Shown: in pieces, positions 42,455 through 51,171 of the stretch
How the letters are laid out: the number at the start of each line of letters is the position of its first letter
Numbering within the stretch: the stretch's first letter is position 1
Origin: Sheuella amnicola
GTDB taxonomy: Bacteria; Pseudomonadota; Gammaproteobacteria; Burkholderiales; Burkholderiaceae_B
Assembly: GCF_010499255.1 (NCBI RefSeq)
Contig: NZ_JAAGRN010000012.1
Coordinates: 1 to 55,992 of the forward strand
Length of the DNA: 55,992 bases
Reading direction: 5' to 3'
Notes under the pieces: model-generated
Database searches by the model: none
Seen by the model: only the letters and a program-made list of their open reading frames with translations
What the model was told of the DNA's origin: nothing
Program-made: the position numbers and the translations under genes

Positions 42455-43783
42455 TCAACTGCGGTTGCCTGTACCGGGAATGCGTAACTTCATGCCAGAC
42501 CTGACGGTATCATTTTTCATGTTGTTCAGAGATCGTATCGTGCTGGGGGTTGTTCCGTATTGCCGTGCGATACTTTGAAGTGTTTCGCCTTTTCGAACAA
42601 CATGGGTGCGAACTCGAGTGTTCGGATCGACCTTTCCCGCCAGTTTTGGCGCACTGGTCGGTGTTGGAGGCGCCAACTGAATCCCTTGACCCGCAGGTGC
42701 CGGAATCATTAATGACTGATTGCTGGCGCTTCGCATGTTCGAAGGAATCCGGTTGGCTTCACGAAGGCGTGCTTCGGATACGCCAAACTTGCTCGCGATT
42801 GATGAAAACGTTTCACCTTGCGAAGCTTCGTAAATCTTCCAGGACGACAACTCTCCTTTGTATTCGGCCAGATTAGTGTTGAAGATGTCGACTTTATCGC
42901 GTGGCAGGATGACGGAATGATCTTCCATTGCCGAGATAATAGGCTGATTGAAAGAAGGGTTCAGCGCCTTGAAGTCTTCGATTGGCATTTCAGCCAGTTC
43001 AGCGGCGACATGAAAATCAATATCGACAGACTTTTTGACCGAAACAAAGTAGGGTTCATTGTCAACGACCGGCAACAGTACTGCGTATTTTTCGGGATCG
43101 GCAACGATGTTCTTGATGGCCTGAAGCTTGGGAACGTAATTGCGGGTTTCGTCCGGCATGCTCAGGGAAACGTAATCAGTAGGCTTGCCTGCAGCAAGGT
43201 TGCGGGCGATTGCACGCTTGACCGATCCTTCTCCCCAGTTATATGAGGCGAGCGCCAGATACCAATCTCCCTGAAATTCGAACAAATACTCGAGATAATC
43301 CAGTGCGGCGTTCGTCGATGCGATGGGGTCTCGCCTCTGATCGTGCCACCAATCCTGTTTTAACTTGAATTGCGTTCCCGTGCTGGGAATGAACTGCCAC
43401 AGGCCGGAAGCCCTGGCCGAAGAATATGCGATCGGGTTATAGGCGCTTTCCACAAATGGAAGCAGGGCAAGTTCGGTGGGCAGGCCGCGTCGATTGATTT
43501 CATCGACAATGTAATAGAGATATTTACCTGCGCGCGTTGCCATCCGCTGCATCGCCTCGGGGTGCGACGCATAATACGCAGTCCACTTATCGACTAAAGG
43601 CGTATCCAGATTAGGGATGGCGTAGCCACGACGAATTCTTTCCCAGACATCCGTGGGCGCAACGGTCAGGTCGATGGTCCGCGACGTATCTTGGGCAACA
43701 TAGCGACCATCCTGACGCGAGGTGCCGGCACAACCGGCCAGAATCGCCAGGCAAAGAAGGAGAGATAAACGAAACAGACGCAT
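42455..43783 (-). CDS. mltD: MltD, membrane-bound lytic murein transglycosylase D
   Basis: A 442-residue lipoprotein that cleaves peptidoglycan. MRLFRLSLLLCLAILAGC is a lipoprotein signal with lipobox LAGC (cysteine about 18). The SLT domain carries the catalytic glutamate in LLPFVESAYNP (about residue 108) and ASGLWQFIPSTG. Two C-terminal LysM domains follow (QGETFSSIASKFGV about residue 326; RKGETLQSIARQYGT about residue 397). The ATG at 43783 is chosen for the signal peptide; the upstream frame to 43825 overlaps gloB. It lies four bases after gloB. Confidence 0.94.
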   Translation of the reverse strand: MRLFRLSLLLCLAILAGCAGTSRQDGRYVAQDTSRTIDLTVAPTDVWERIRRGYAIPNLDTPLVDKWTAYYASHPEAMQRMATRAGKYLYYIVDEINRRGLPTELALLPFVESAYNPIAYSSARASGLWQFIPSTGTQFKLKQDWWHDQRRDPIASTNAALDYLEYLFEFQGDWYLALASYNWGEGSVKRAIARNLAAGKPTDYVSLSMPDETRNYVPKLQAIKNIVADPEKYAVLLPVVDNEPYFVSVKKSVDIDFHVAAELAEMPIEDFKALNPSFNQPIISAMEDHSVILPRDKVDIFNTNLAEYKGELSSWKIYEASQGETFSSIASKFGVSEARLREANRIPSNMRSASNQSLMIPAPAGQGIQLAPPTPTSAPKLAGKVDPNTRVRTHVVRKGETLQSIARQYGTTPSTIRSLNNMKNDTVRSGMKLRIPGTGNRS

Positions 43784-43787
43784 GGTT

Positions 43788-44615
43788 TTATCGGAAATGG
43801 TTCTTCCACTCTCTGAGTGCGGCAAATACCTCGACCGGTGTATCCAGGTTGCGGTTTGCCCATTGAGTGGTCGCGTTCACGACAGCTTTTTGTTGAGTAC
43901 GCATAAAAGGGTTGCAAGCCAATTCTTGCCCGATCGTGCTCGGAATGGTTGGCTCATTGAGGTTGCGCTGATTTACTGCGATCTGATGCCAACTTTGCAA
44001 ATCCTGATTTTCGGGATCGACCGTAAGCGCCCAGCGCATATTGGAAAGTGTATATTCGTGTGCGCAATAGACTTTTGTACTGGTAGGCAGCGCAGCTAAT
44101 TTGGCCAGGGAACTCACCATCTGTTGCGCAGTACCTTCGAACAACCTGCCACATCCGGTGGCAAATAATGTGTCTCCGCAAAACAGCACCGGCTCGCCAT
44201 TGAACGTGCCTGCAAAGGCAATATGCCCCGCGGTGTGGCCCGGAACATCCAGAACGGATAGCTCGATTCCGATCTTGCGATCTTCAAATCGATCGCCTTC
44301 AACCAAAGGGTTGTCACAATGAGGAAGGTCTTCGGTTGCGGGGCCCCATACTTTTGCACCAGTCGTTTCAAGAAGCTTTTTGACCCCGCCGACATGATCT
44401 TGATGGTGATGGGTGAGTAGAATGGCAGTTAATTCGAGTTTGAGGCGCGAAAGGATTTCGAGCACGGGTTCTGCTTGGCCCGGGTCGACAACAATCGCTG
44501 ACTTCTCGCTCGCGATCAGCCAAATATAGTTGTCGTTGAATGCGCGTACGGCCGTTATCCCATTTAATGTTTGGGCAACGAACGAATGTCCCTCGGGCAA
44601 AAATGACTTGGTCAA
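43788..44615 (-). CDS. gloB: GloB, hydroxyacylglutathione hydrolase (glyoxalase II)
   Basis: This metallo-beta-lactamase-fold enzyme hydrolyses S-lactoylglutathione in methylglyoxal detoxification. The core begins ITAVRAFNDNYIWLI; the binuclear metal motif THHHQDHVGG is near residue 75, GHTAGHIAF and LFCGDTLFATGCGRLFEG follow, and the glutathione-binding C-terminal domain is present. The start is uncertain: no ATG fits without running into the divergent methyltransferase gene. A TTG at 44615 preceded by GAGAA is proposed; an ATG at 44660 is the alternative and would overlap the neighbour. Confidence 0.9.
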   Translation of the reverse strand: MTKSFLPEGHSFVAQTLNGITAVRAFNDNYIWLIASEKSAIVVDPGQAEPVLEILSRLKLELTAILLTHHHQDHVGGVKKLLETTGAKVWGPATEDLPHCDNPLVEGDRFEDRKIGIELSVLDVPGHTAGHIAFAGTFNGEPVLFCGDTLFATGCGRLFEGTAQQMVSSLAKLAALPTSTKVYCAHEYTLSNMRWALTVDPENQDLQSWHQIAVNQRNLNEPTIPSTIGQELACNPFMRTQQKAVVNATTQWANRNLDTPVEVFAALREWKNHFR

Positions 44616-44637
44616 TTTTTTTATTCTCAGGTATAGA

Positions 44638-45438
44638 GTGTCTAAAGCACAGCCTTCCATTGTAAATCTTGCAGACTGGTTTCGAAGCGATTCCGGCAAA
44701 TACATGCTTGAGTGGGAAAAATCTAAATTTGATGCCGTTGTAGCTGATGTTTTTGGTTTTAACGCATTACAAGTAGGCGCTTGCGGGCAAGATTTTCTTG
44801 AAAATAATCGAATTTCATTCAAGTTGTACGCTTTTTCATCTAAAAATACATCATTTCCTCCTGGCGGTGAGGGTGTTCTGGTTCTTTCAGAGTCTGAGCT
44901 TTTACCATTTGCATCGCAGAGTATTGATTTACTTTTGTTGCCGCATGGTTTGGAATCTTCAATGAATCCCCATCAGGTATTGAGGGAAGCGGAGAGGGTT
45001 TTGGTGCCAGAGGGGCGTGTCGTGATTTCCGGATTTAATCCCTGGAGTCTTTGGGGATTAAGAAATCGATTGCCATTTGCCAAGCCCTGGTTACCCGAAA
45101 AGCATGCAAAACTAGTTTCTCTGCCTAGACTAAAAGATTGGTTAAAACTTCTTTCATTTGATATCGATCGAGGGCACTTCGGGTGCTATGTTCCAGCTTT
45201 TGCAACCAAAAAGTGGATTGATCGGTTTTCATTCATGGAGCACGCCGGAGATCGATGGTGGCCAGTTTGCGGGGGAGTGTATGTTGTTTCTGCGATTAAA
45301 CGCGTATCGGGCTTGCGTTTGTTGATGCCTGACTGGAAGTCGCCAGCAAAAAAAACCAGAGCGCGCGCTACAACTCACGGAGTTGCGACAAGTCAAACGA
45401 CTCAAGTTTTGAAAGATTCCAGGGAAGGCATGAATTGA
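44638..45438 (+). CDS. SAM-dependent methyltransferase (type 11) divergent from gloB
   Basis: A 266-residue class I methyltransferase conserved next to gloB and rnhA in betaproteobacteria. [32 protein letters not shown] is the family's N-terminal signature. [45 protein letters not shown] (about residues 100-145) corresponds to motifs II-III. The classic glycine-rich motif I is poorly formed. The GTG at 44638 retains the conserved N-terminus and has AGGT upstream. Substrate unknown. Its stop overlaps the rnhA start. Confidence 0.82.
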   Translation: MSKAQPSIVNLADWFRSDSGKYMLEWEKSKFDAVVADVFGFNALQVGACGQDFLENNRISFKLYAFSSKNTSFPPGGEGVLVLSESELLPFASQSIDLLLLPHGLESSMNPHQVLREAERVLVPEGRVVISGFNPWSLWGLRNRLPFAKPWLPEKHAKLVSLPRLKDWLKLLSFDIDRGHFGCYVPAFATKKWIDRFSFMEHAGDRWWPVCGGVYVVSAIKRVSGLRLLMPDWKSPAKKTRARATTHGVATSQTTQVLKDSREGMN

Positions 45439-45902
45439 CCAACATGACGCAAACAGATCAAAAAGTGGAAATCTGGACTGACGGTGCATGCAAGGGTAAT
45501 CCTGGCCCCGGTGGTTGGGGAGTGCTATTGAAGTTCGGTCAGGTTGAAAAAACCTTGCACGGTGGTGATCCCCTGACCACGAATAATCGAATGGAAATGA
45601 TGGCGGTTATAGAAGGCCTACGCGTCTTGAAGCGCTCTTGTCAGGTTGTATTGCACGTGGACTCGCAATATGTCATGAAAGGTATGACTGAGTGGATTCA
45701 TGGATGGAAACTGCGTGGATGGCGAACCTCCGATAAAAAACCCGTTAAAAACGCCGATTTATGGCAATTGATGGATGAGCAGGTCCAGCGCCATCAGATC
45801 GAATGGAGATGGGTGAAAGGGCACAATGGCGATCCGGGCAATGAGCGGGCGGATCTGCTGGCCAATCGAGGAGTGGATGAAGCCCGATCCAATGCCTTAT
45901 GA
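45435..45902 (+). CDS. rnhA: RnhA, ribonuclease HI
   Basis: An RNase HI that removes RNA from RNA-DNA hybrids. The four catalytic acids are visible: [17 protein letters not shown] (Asp), [12 protein letters not shown] (Glu), LHVDSQYV (Asp) and [12 protein letters not shown] (Asp). The TTG at 45435 has GGAAGG at 6-nt spacing and overlaps the previous stop; the ATG at 45444 is the conventional alternative but lacks a clear site. The dnaQ start overlaps the 3' end, the same order as in many beta- and gammaproteobacteria. Confidence 0.96.
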   Translation: MTNMTQTDQKVEIWTDGACKGNPGPGGWGVLLKFGQVEKTLHGGDPLTTNNRMEMMAVIEGLRVLKRSCQVVLHVDSQYVMKGMTEWIHGWKLRGWRTSDKKPVKNADLWQLMDEQVQRHQIEWRWVKGHNGDPGNERADLLANRGVDEARSNAL

Positions 45903-46624
45903 TGACGACTATGCGCTGGATTATTTTAGATACTGAAACCACCGGACTCGAGCCGGCCTATGGACACCGCGTGATTGAAATCGGTGCGGTCGAGATCGTT
46001 AACCGCAATATCACCGGACGTGATTATCATACCTACTTAAAGCCCGATCGCGATAGCGATCCCGAGGCTTTGAGGGTGCATGGCCTGACGCTGGATTTTC
46101 TCGAAGACAAGCCCGCCTTCGAAGATGTTGCCGACGAGTTTCTGGAGTTTATCGCCGGTGCTGAACTGATCATTCATAACGCCCCGTTCGATGTGAAGTT
46201 TCTGAATGCGGAGCTGGCCCGTATCGGAAAGCCTCCTGTCACGACTTTTTGCGAAGGCGTGACCGATTCTCTCGTTCATGCAAAGACGTTGCATCCCGGC
46301 AAACGCAATTCACTCGATGCATTGTGCGATCGATACGGTATTTCCAATGCGCACCGAACATTGCACGGTGCTTTGCTTGACTCTCGCCTTCTCGGAGAGG
46401 TTTGGCTGGCGATGACCAGAGGCCAGGATAGCCTCATGATCGATCAGTTTGATGCGCCCGAGCCCCGGGGGGTCAAGGCGGTTGAACAAAGCCAGGATCC
46501 GATGGAGTTACCTGTCATTTGGTCGAGTGCAGAAGAGCTCGAGGCGCACGAACAATACTTGGTTTCTTTGGACAAGGCTGCCAAAAAAGACAGCCTCTGG
46601 CGGCTATATGAACCAAAAGCGTAA
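45899..46624 (+). CDS. dnaQ: DnaQ, DNA polymerase III epsilon (proofreading) subunit
   Basis: A 241-residue 3'-5' exonuclease of the DEDDh group. Exo I is in [11 protein letters not shown] (about residue 8), Exo II in [16 protein letters not shown] (about residue 100), and Exo III with histidine and aspartate in [17 protein letters not shown] (about residue 160). The C-terminal tail that binds the alpha subunit is present. It overlaps rnhA by 4 bp and ends three bases before the stop of the convergent enolase-superfamily gene. Confidence 0.96.
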   Translation: MMTTMRWIILDTETTGLEPAYGHRVIEIGAVEIVNRNITGRDYHTYLKPDRDSDPEALRVHGLTLDFLEDKPAFEDVADEFLEFIAGAELIIHNAPFDVKFLNAELARIGKPPVTTFCEGVTDSLVHAKTLHPGKRNSLDALCDRYGISNAHRTLHGALLDSRLLGEVWLAMTRGQDSLMIDQFDAPEPRGVKAVEQSQDPMELPVIWSSAEELEAHEQYLVSLDKAAKKDSLWRLYEPKA

Positions 46625-46627
46625 CAT

Positions 46628-47737
46628 TTAGCTCAAAATGCCAAGCGTTTTTCGTTTGATCAACTCAAAATCGATTTGCGCGCCTAGACCCGGTTCGGAA
46701 GGTGCGTGCACCATACCATCGGCATCAATTTGAATGTCTTCGATCAAACCGTATTTTTGGGACGCTGAGGGCAGTAAGACCTCAAAAAATTCAGTATTTT
46801 GCAGTGCCATGATTACATGCAGATTTGCAAAATTGTTTAGGGAGTTCCCGCCATGGTGAACTTCGTAATTTAAATGAAATGCTTCCGCCAAATGCGCAGT
46901 TTTCATTAATGTGGTGATTCCGCCTTTGACGGCAACATCCCCGCGCAGAAAATCGGTAGCTCTCTCCTTGATCCACGGTGCGTACGAATCGAGCCCACCT
47001 GCGGGATATTCGGTTGCCATGATCGGAATGCTCAAATGTTTTTTGAGCTCTACATAGTTGTAGATGTCAGCATCGGCGAGAGGGTCTTCATACCAGTAAT
47101 AACCAAGGTCCTGAATAACCTGCCCGACTCGCAACGCCTGCTGATAGTCGTAAGACCAAACGGAGTCCAGCATCAATAGATAATCATCACCCACAGCTTT
47201 TCGCACGGCCTCGCAAACCTTGATGTCGTCGCGCCAGATTTGTGGAGGATGAATTTTGTAAGCAATAAGGTTCAGTGATTTGTAATGTAAAGCTTCATCG
47301 GCGTATGCTTGCGGGGAGGCCAAAACAGCAGAGCTGATGTATGCGGGCACCTTGGTGCGAAACGAACCTAACAATTGATGAATCGGCAGCCCGGCCACCT
47401 TACCTGCAATGTCCCATAGCGCAACGTCACACGCACCAATTGACCGGGCAGTTGTTGTCCGGACACGTTTCCACATCGCTTTATATAGGCGTTCGCGATC
47501 CAGAGGATTTTGCCCCACTAATATCGGCTTCAGATATTTGATGAGTGTCGCGCCGTCCATGTCTGCCGGATAAAAGGCGGACCCTAGAAAAGCATGCCCT
47601 GTGATGCCGGAGTCGGTCGAGATGCTGAGCAGCCCCAGTTTGCTGCCCCCCTCAAAGCGGCCTGTATGCGCGCCATAGCTTGTCGATGGGATTTCATCCC
47701 AGGCAAATAGAGTGAGTGTGACGTCTAGGATTTTCAT
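46628..47737 (-). CDS. Enolase-superfamily (mandelate racemase-like) sugar-acid dehydratase, gene 1
   Basis: A 369-residue member of the mandelate racemase/muconate lactonising enzyme superfamily. The base motif is KIHPP (K-x-H, about residue 155), with metal ligands in MLDSVWSY (Asp), WYEDPL (Glu) and ATEYPAGG (Glu). NYEVHHGGNSLNNFANLH provides the histidine of the His-Asp dyad, placing it in the mandelate-racemase-like group. ATG 47737 overlaps the stop of the Bug gene upstream (ATGA). The substrate is probably a sugar acid or hydroxy acid, by family and context. Confidence 0.87.
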   Translation of the reverse strand: MKILDVTLTLFAWDEIPSTSYGAHTGRFEGGSKLGLLSISTDSGITGHAFLGSAFYPADMDGATLIKYLKPILVGQNPLDRERLYKAMWKRVRTTTARSIGACDVALWDIAGKVAGLPIHQLLGSFRTKVPAYISSAVLASPQAYADEALHYKSLNLIAYKIHPPQIWRDDIKVCEAVRKAVGDDYLLMLDSVWSYDYQQALRVGQVIQDLGYYWYEDPLADADIYNYVELKKHLSIPIMATEYPAGGLDSYAPWIKERATDFLRGDVAVKGGITTLMKTAHLAEAFHLNYEVHHGGNSLNNFANLHVIMALQNTEFFEVLLPSASQKYGLIEDIQIDADGMVHAPSEPGLGAQIDFELIKRKTLGILS

Positions 47738-48720
47738 TCGATTTTGATCCCGGCATCTTTGACCACTTTGGCCCACTTGGCCGCCTCGCTTGCGATCATT
47801 TTCTTGAACTCTTCGGGAGTGCTTGCAACAACTTCCACCCCTTGATCATTAAATCGTTTGGTTACCTCTTCCGTTTTGTAAATTTCGGCAAGTTGACGGT
47901 TAGCCTTGTCGACGATTGCTTTTGGTGTACCCGCGGGCATCTGAATGCCAAACCATACATTCACTTCATATCCGGGGACGCCGGATTCAGCTACAGTCGG
48001 GATCCCCGGTAGCATGGGCGATGGCTTGCTTCCGGTGACTGCGATCGGTGTCACGCTGCCTGATTTGATCTGGGAAATGATGTTTGGAATGTTGTCGAAT
48101 AAAACATCCGTGTCGCCGCCTATCAATGCCGCCACTGCGGGTGCGCTGCCTTTGAACGGAATATGCACCATTTTCGTTCCAGTCATGCTCATGAAGAGCT
48201 CCATCGATAGATGGTTGGAAGAACCCGATCCGGTGGATCCATAATTCAATTTGCCGGGATTTTTATTCGCATATTCGATCAATTCTTTTACGGACCTGAC
48301 TGGCAGCGTATTACGCACCGCTAAAACATTCTGGGCGCTACCAGCCCAGATCAAGGGCTGAAAGTCCTTAAGTGCGTCATATGGAAGTTTGTCCCCATAA
48401 AGCGCAGGCAATACCGAGAAAGGCAAAGGCGACACTAGCCATGTATATCCATCTGCGGGAGATTTGGCGACATAGTTGTTGCCGATCGTTGTGTTGCCAC
48501 CAGGTTTATTTTCAACCGTAACAGTCTGATTCCAGACTTTGGAAAGTTTGTCGCTGGAGATTCGGGCAAGCGTGTCGTTAAAGCCTCCGGGTGGATAAGG
48601 CACAACGATTTTGATCGATCGTTCTGGGTAGTTTTGCGCACTTGCAGTGCCGGTGAAGGCGCCGGCGCATATTGACACGGTACCCAGGGACAACAGAATA
48701 TGTTTGATTGAATTTCTCAT
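47734..48720 (-). CDS. Bug/TctC family substrate-binding protein of the enolase-superfamily operon
   Basis: A 328-residue periplasmic receptor. The signal peptide (about residues 1-28, ending TASA) precedes QNYPERSIKIVVPYPPGGFNDTLAR, the Bug signature; SPADGYTWLV and HIPFKGSAPAVAALIGG follow. AGGAGAG is just upstream of the ATG at 48720. It lies between two enolase-superfamily genes with a 10-bp gap on one side and a 4-bp overlap on the other. It very likely captures the acid that those enzymes act on. Confidence 0.92.
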   Translation of the reverse strand: MRNSIKHILLSLGTVSICAGAFTGTASAQNYPERSIKIVVPYPPGGFNDTLARISSDKLSKVWNQTVTVENKPGGNTTIGNNYVAKSPADGYTWLVSPLPFSVLPALYGDKLPYDALKDFQPLIWAGSAQNVLAVRNTLPVRSVKELIEYANKNPGKLNYGSTGSGSSNHLSMELFMSMTGTKMVHIPFKGSAPAVAALIGGDTDVLFDNIPNIISQIKSGSVTPIAVTGSKPSPMLPGIPTVAESGVPGYEVNVWFGIQMPAGTPKAIVDKANRQLAEIYKTEEVTKRFNDQGVEVVASTPEEFKKMIASEAAKWAKVVKDAGIKIE

Positions 48721-48730
48721 TTGCCTCTCC

Positions 48731-49879
48731 TTAGAATTTGACAACATAGCCAGGGCCATCGATCAGGGGGTATTGTGCGAATATCGCTTCATCGATTTCA
48801 AGACCGATGCCCGGGCGATCAGGTGGCTCGACGCATCCGTCCGCACCGATTTTGAATGCCTCTCCAAACATGTCGCGAAGAGGATTGAAGTGAGAGACAC
48901 AGGCTTCGAAGTAACCTGAATTTTCGATTGCTGCGGCGAAATGTATGGTAGCGGCATGGTTGATGCCCGTCGCCGAACTGTGTGTATTCATCGGAATGCG
49001 GTAGGCCGATGCCATCGCCGCAATTCGAAGCCCTTCCGTGATGCCGCCACACTTGGACAAATCAGGTTGCCAGATTTGAATTGCACCGGCCTCGAGTATC
49101 TGCGCAAACTCAAACCGGTTGTAGTGGTTTTCGCCAGCGGCGATTGGAACGAGGGGAGTGATTTTTGCCGCCTCTCGATAAGAATGGAAGTCGTTGCAGG
49201 CAAAGGGCTCTTCAAGCCACCCCGCCTTGATTTCCGCAAGTACCGGTAAAACCTGGCGAGCCTGTGCCATTGTGTAATTGGTGTTGGCATCGGTCAAAAT
49301 ATCAATATCATCACCAAGCATTTTTCTGACATGCAGGACGCGCTCGATATCGTTGCGTGCGCTATCACCCAAACGCAACTTCACGGCCTTGTAGCCGCGA
49401 GCGACATAGTCGAGAGCTTCCTCGGCCAATGATTCCTTTTTTTGAAAACCAAGCGAAATACCTCCGGCATAGGCCGGAATTCGGCGCTTGCTGCCACCAA
49501 GTAATTCGTACAGCGGCATCTTGGCTGCTTTACCACGGATATCCCACAGCGCCATATCGATCCCTGCAAGTCCGAGTGACGCGCCTGAGCCTACGCCATG
49601 ACTCGATAATTGCATGCGATGCACGCGTTGCGATACGCCGACGCAATCGGTGGCTTGCATGCCGATCAGCATGGGGGCGAGAGTATTGTGAATCAAGCTG
49701 ACGATCGCACCGGGGCTGCGTCCCGGATGGGCCTCGCCATAGCCTGTAATACCTTCAGATGTTTCGACTTTAACGATAATGGCATCGCGTTTGCTGGTGC
49801 TGCCGATCCCCATCGTGACTGTTTTTCCTTCCGGAAGGCGAAAGGATAGCGGAATGGCCGTAATTGCCGTGATTTTCAA
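48731..49879 (-). CDS. Enolase-superfamily (muconate cycloisomerase/mandelate racemase-like) enzyme, gene 2
   Basis: A 382-residue enzyme and first gene of the leftward three-gene operon. The base motif is AVKLRLG (K-x-R, about residue 163), with metal ligands in LTDANTNYT (Asp), WLEEPF (Glu) and AAGENHYNRFEF (Glu). QPDLSKCGGITEG and MNTHSSATGINHAATIHF give the later active-site strands. It is only distantly like the second enzyme of the operon, so the two probably catalyse different steps or act on different stereoisomers. A role in sugar-acid catabolism is inferred. Confidence 0.87.
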   Translation of the reverse strand: MKITAITAIPLSFRLPEGKTVTMGIGSTSKRDAIIVKVETSEGITGYGEAHPGRSPGAIVSLIHNTLAPMLIGMQATDCVGVSQRVHRMQLSSHGVGSGASLGLAGIDMALWDIRGKAAKMPLYELLGGSKRRIPAYAGGISLGFQKKESLAEEALDYVARGYKAVKLRLGDSARNDIERVLHVRKMLGDDIDILTDANTNYTMAQARQVLPVLAEIKAGWLEEPFACNDFHSYREAAKITPLVPIAAGENHYNRFEFAQILEAGAIQIWQPDLSKCGGITEGLRIAAMASAYRIPMNTHSSATGINHAATIHFAAAIENSGYFEACVSHFNPLRDMFGEAFKIGADGCVEPPDRPGIGLEIDEAIFAQYPLIDGPGYVVKF

Positions 49880-49936
49880 AATTTGTCTCCGAAGTATTTG
49901 TATGTTTTGGATGATTATGACGCAGAAATGCCATTT

Positions 49937-49966
49937 TTGAGGGGGAATCGGATGACCGTGTATAAT
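49937..49966 (+). promoter_or_regulatory. Sigma-70 promoter of tRNA-Val
   Basis: TTGAGG at 49937-49942 and a perfect TATAAT at 49961-49966 are separated by 18 bp. Transcription would start about 50 bp before the tRNA. No other rightward gene is near enough to claim it. Confidence 0.6.
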
Positions 49967-50025
49967 CTTGATCTTGGATTTACGATCCAGTCTCCAGTCT
50001 TGCCGCTATTTGCGCGCATCAGATC

Positions 50026-50100
50026 GGGCGGTTAACTCAGCGGTAGAGTGCCACCTTCACACGGTGGAAGTCACAAGTTCGAACCTTGTACCGCCCACCA
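50026..50100 (+). tRNA. tRNA-Val (anticodon CAC)
   Basis: A complete 75-nt tRNA. Its acceptor stem GGGCGGT pairs with ACCGCCC, and the discriminator A and CCA end are encoded (50098-50100). The anticodon arm is CCACC, loop TTCACAC, GGTGG, so the anticodon is CAC (valine). The T arm contains GTTCGAA. Its 3' side marks a sharp change in gene content, as expected for an island attachment site. Confidence 0.96.
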
Positions 50101-50181
50101 ATAATTCCAGCAAAGTCAACGATGTTGACAACATCAGATCAAAATAACACCTAAAGAAACTACCGAATTTCACCACTCGGA

Positions 50182-50210
50182 TGGGTCGGTATTGGGTCAC
50201 TGCTGGGTCA
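50182..50210. repeat. Three TGGGTC repeats at exact 11-bp spacing after the tRNA
   Basis: TGGGTCG (50182), TGGGTCA (50193) and TGGGTCA (50204) start 11 bp apart, so they face the same side of the helix. Together with the tRNA about 80 bp upstream they look like arm-type sites of a tRNA-targeting integrase or a direct-repeat operator. No integrase gene is seen in the window. The region 50101-50364 holds no gene. Confidence 0.5.
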
Positions 50211-50364
50211 ATTTTACATTTACTTTTCCTTATAAGCTCAAGGGATTTATACCTATCACATTGTTAAGCCAGAAAAGATTTTTCGATTGTTAATCCTGCC
50301 ATGACTAGGCGCTGTGTAAAACACTACTTCGGCTGCCTTTGTAAAAACGACATTGGGAGGCAGC

Positions 50365-50610
50365 ATGCAAACGATCACAACAAAGTATTTGGGACCTACT
50401 AACTACAGAGGCTCACGTATCAAAGCTAGTACTACTACTGGCATTCATATCACCCGTCCTTTTAATCATGTGCATAGTGGCGTTATGGTGCACGCTGTGG
50501 TGGCTATGGAGTTGGCAAAGTCGTTAGGATGGCAAGGTCAAATGATTGCAGGTGATACGCGGACTGGGTATGTATTTGTATTTAGCTCAGGCGAACGCTT
50601 TGATATCTGA
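50365..50610 (+). CDS. Small conserved-looking protein of unknown function
   Basis: An 81-residue protein preceded by GGGAGG at 4-nt spacing. It begins MQTITTKYLGPTNYRGSRIKA and ends GDTRTGYVFVFSSGERFDI, with a central histidine-containing part (FNHVHSGVMVHAVVAMELA) that would form a helix. I recall similar small proteins in integrative elements and plasmids, but cannot assign a function. The good ribosome-binding site and protein-like composition support a real gene. Confidence 0.65.
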   Translation: MQTITTKYLGPTNYRGSRIKASTTTGIHITRPFNHVHSGVMVHAVVAMELAKSLGWQGQMIAGDTRTGYVFVFSSGERFDI

Positions 50611-50665
50611 ACGCATTTATGGGATTGGCCTTGCAGTATGGATTAATTGAATTGCTCCCTGCCTA

Positions 50666-50694
50666 GGGGGATGGGCCAAGGGGGTGGGGGTGGG
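50666..50694 (+). other. G-quadruplex-forming motif
   Basis: Five G-runs of 5, 3, 5, 5 and 3 bases are separated by 2, 4, 1 and 1 bases, satisfying the G3+N1-7 rule with short loops. It lies 56 bases after the small gene ending at 50610, in a region that otherwise is A/T-rich. Confidence 0.6.
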
Positions 50695-50976
50695 TACCCT
50701 ATTGATAAGTATCCCGTTTATTGCGAGACCTATTTTTTACTATGTATGTATACGCACATTGTTAGGCCTTATTTCGTTTGTAGTGATAGGTTGTTCGTAA
50801 CCATCTCAACTGTCAATCGTCCAAATTCTTTTGCTGGGGTTCTCGCGCGAAGCTCGAGGCAGTCAACCTATTGGTGCGCTCATGACCGATACGAACTGCC
50901 CATTGATTGCGTTTAACTGTCAGTAAAAGTCAGTAACAAGTGCCATTGGGCTCGTAAATTACGAAAACTTGCTGTT

Positions 50977-50994
50977 TGTACTACTAGTAGTACA
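50977..50994. repeat. 18-bp perfect palindrome
   Basis: TGTACTACTAGTAGTACA equals its own reverse complement over all 18 bases, with no spacer. Such a site suits a dimeric regulator. It stands 178 bp upstream of the autotransporter start. Confidence 0.7.
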
Positions 50995-51027
50995 CACTGT
51001 TGAATACAGGAATATGGAGAAAGTTAG

Positions 51028-51044
51028 TGTCGTTTTGAACGACA
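51028..51044. repeat. Inverted repeat TGTCGTT-N3-AACGACA
   Basis: Perfect 7-bp arms with a 3-bp centre lie 128 bp before the autotransporter. It is unrelated in sequence to the 18-bp palindrome just upstream, so two different regulators or a hairpin leader are possible. Confidence 0.6.
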
Positions 51045-51171
51045 TTTGTAAAGCTAGAGCTGTTTCACGGCTGTGATTACAAGACCTTCTGTAAGGACAT
51101 TTCTACTAGTTACTTTCCATTCAAATCACATACGCTATTTGGTATATTTCTAACCAATTAAAAAGCAAGGT

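Larger units (their letters stand above)
50611..51171. promoter_or_regulatory. 561-bp non-coding region upstream of the autotransporter
   Basis: No convincing gene is seen. It holds a G-quadruplex-type motif at 50666-50694 and a 10-bp GTATGTATAC at 50744-50753. An 18-bp perfect palindrome TGTACTACTAGTAGTACA is at 50977-50994. A second inverted repeat, TGTCGTT-TTG-AACGACA, is at 51028-51044. The last two lie 180-130 bp before the autotransporter gene and could be regulator-binding sites. Confidence 0.55.

Noticed and set aside
50647-50916. 89-codon plus-strand open frame after the small gene at 50365-50610.
   Set aside because: It runs through the G-run motif, has no ribosome-binding site and codes for an unlikely glycine- and cysteine-rich peptide.
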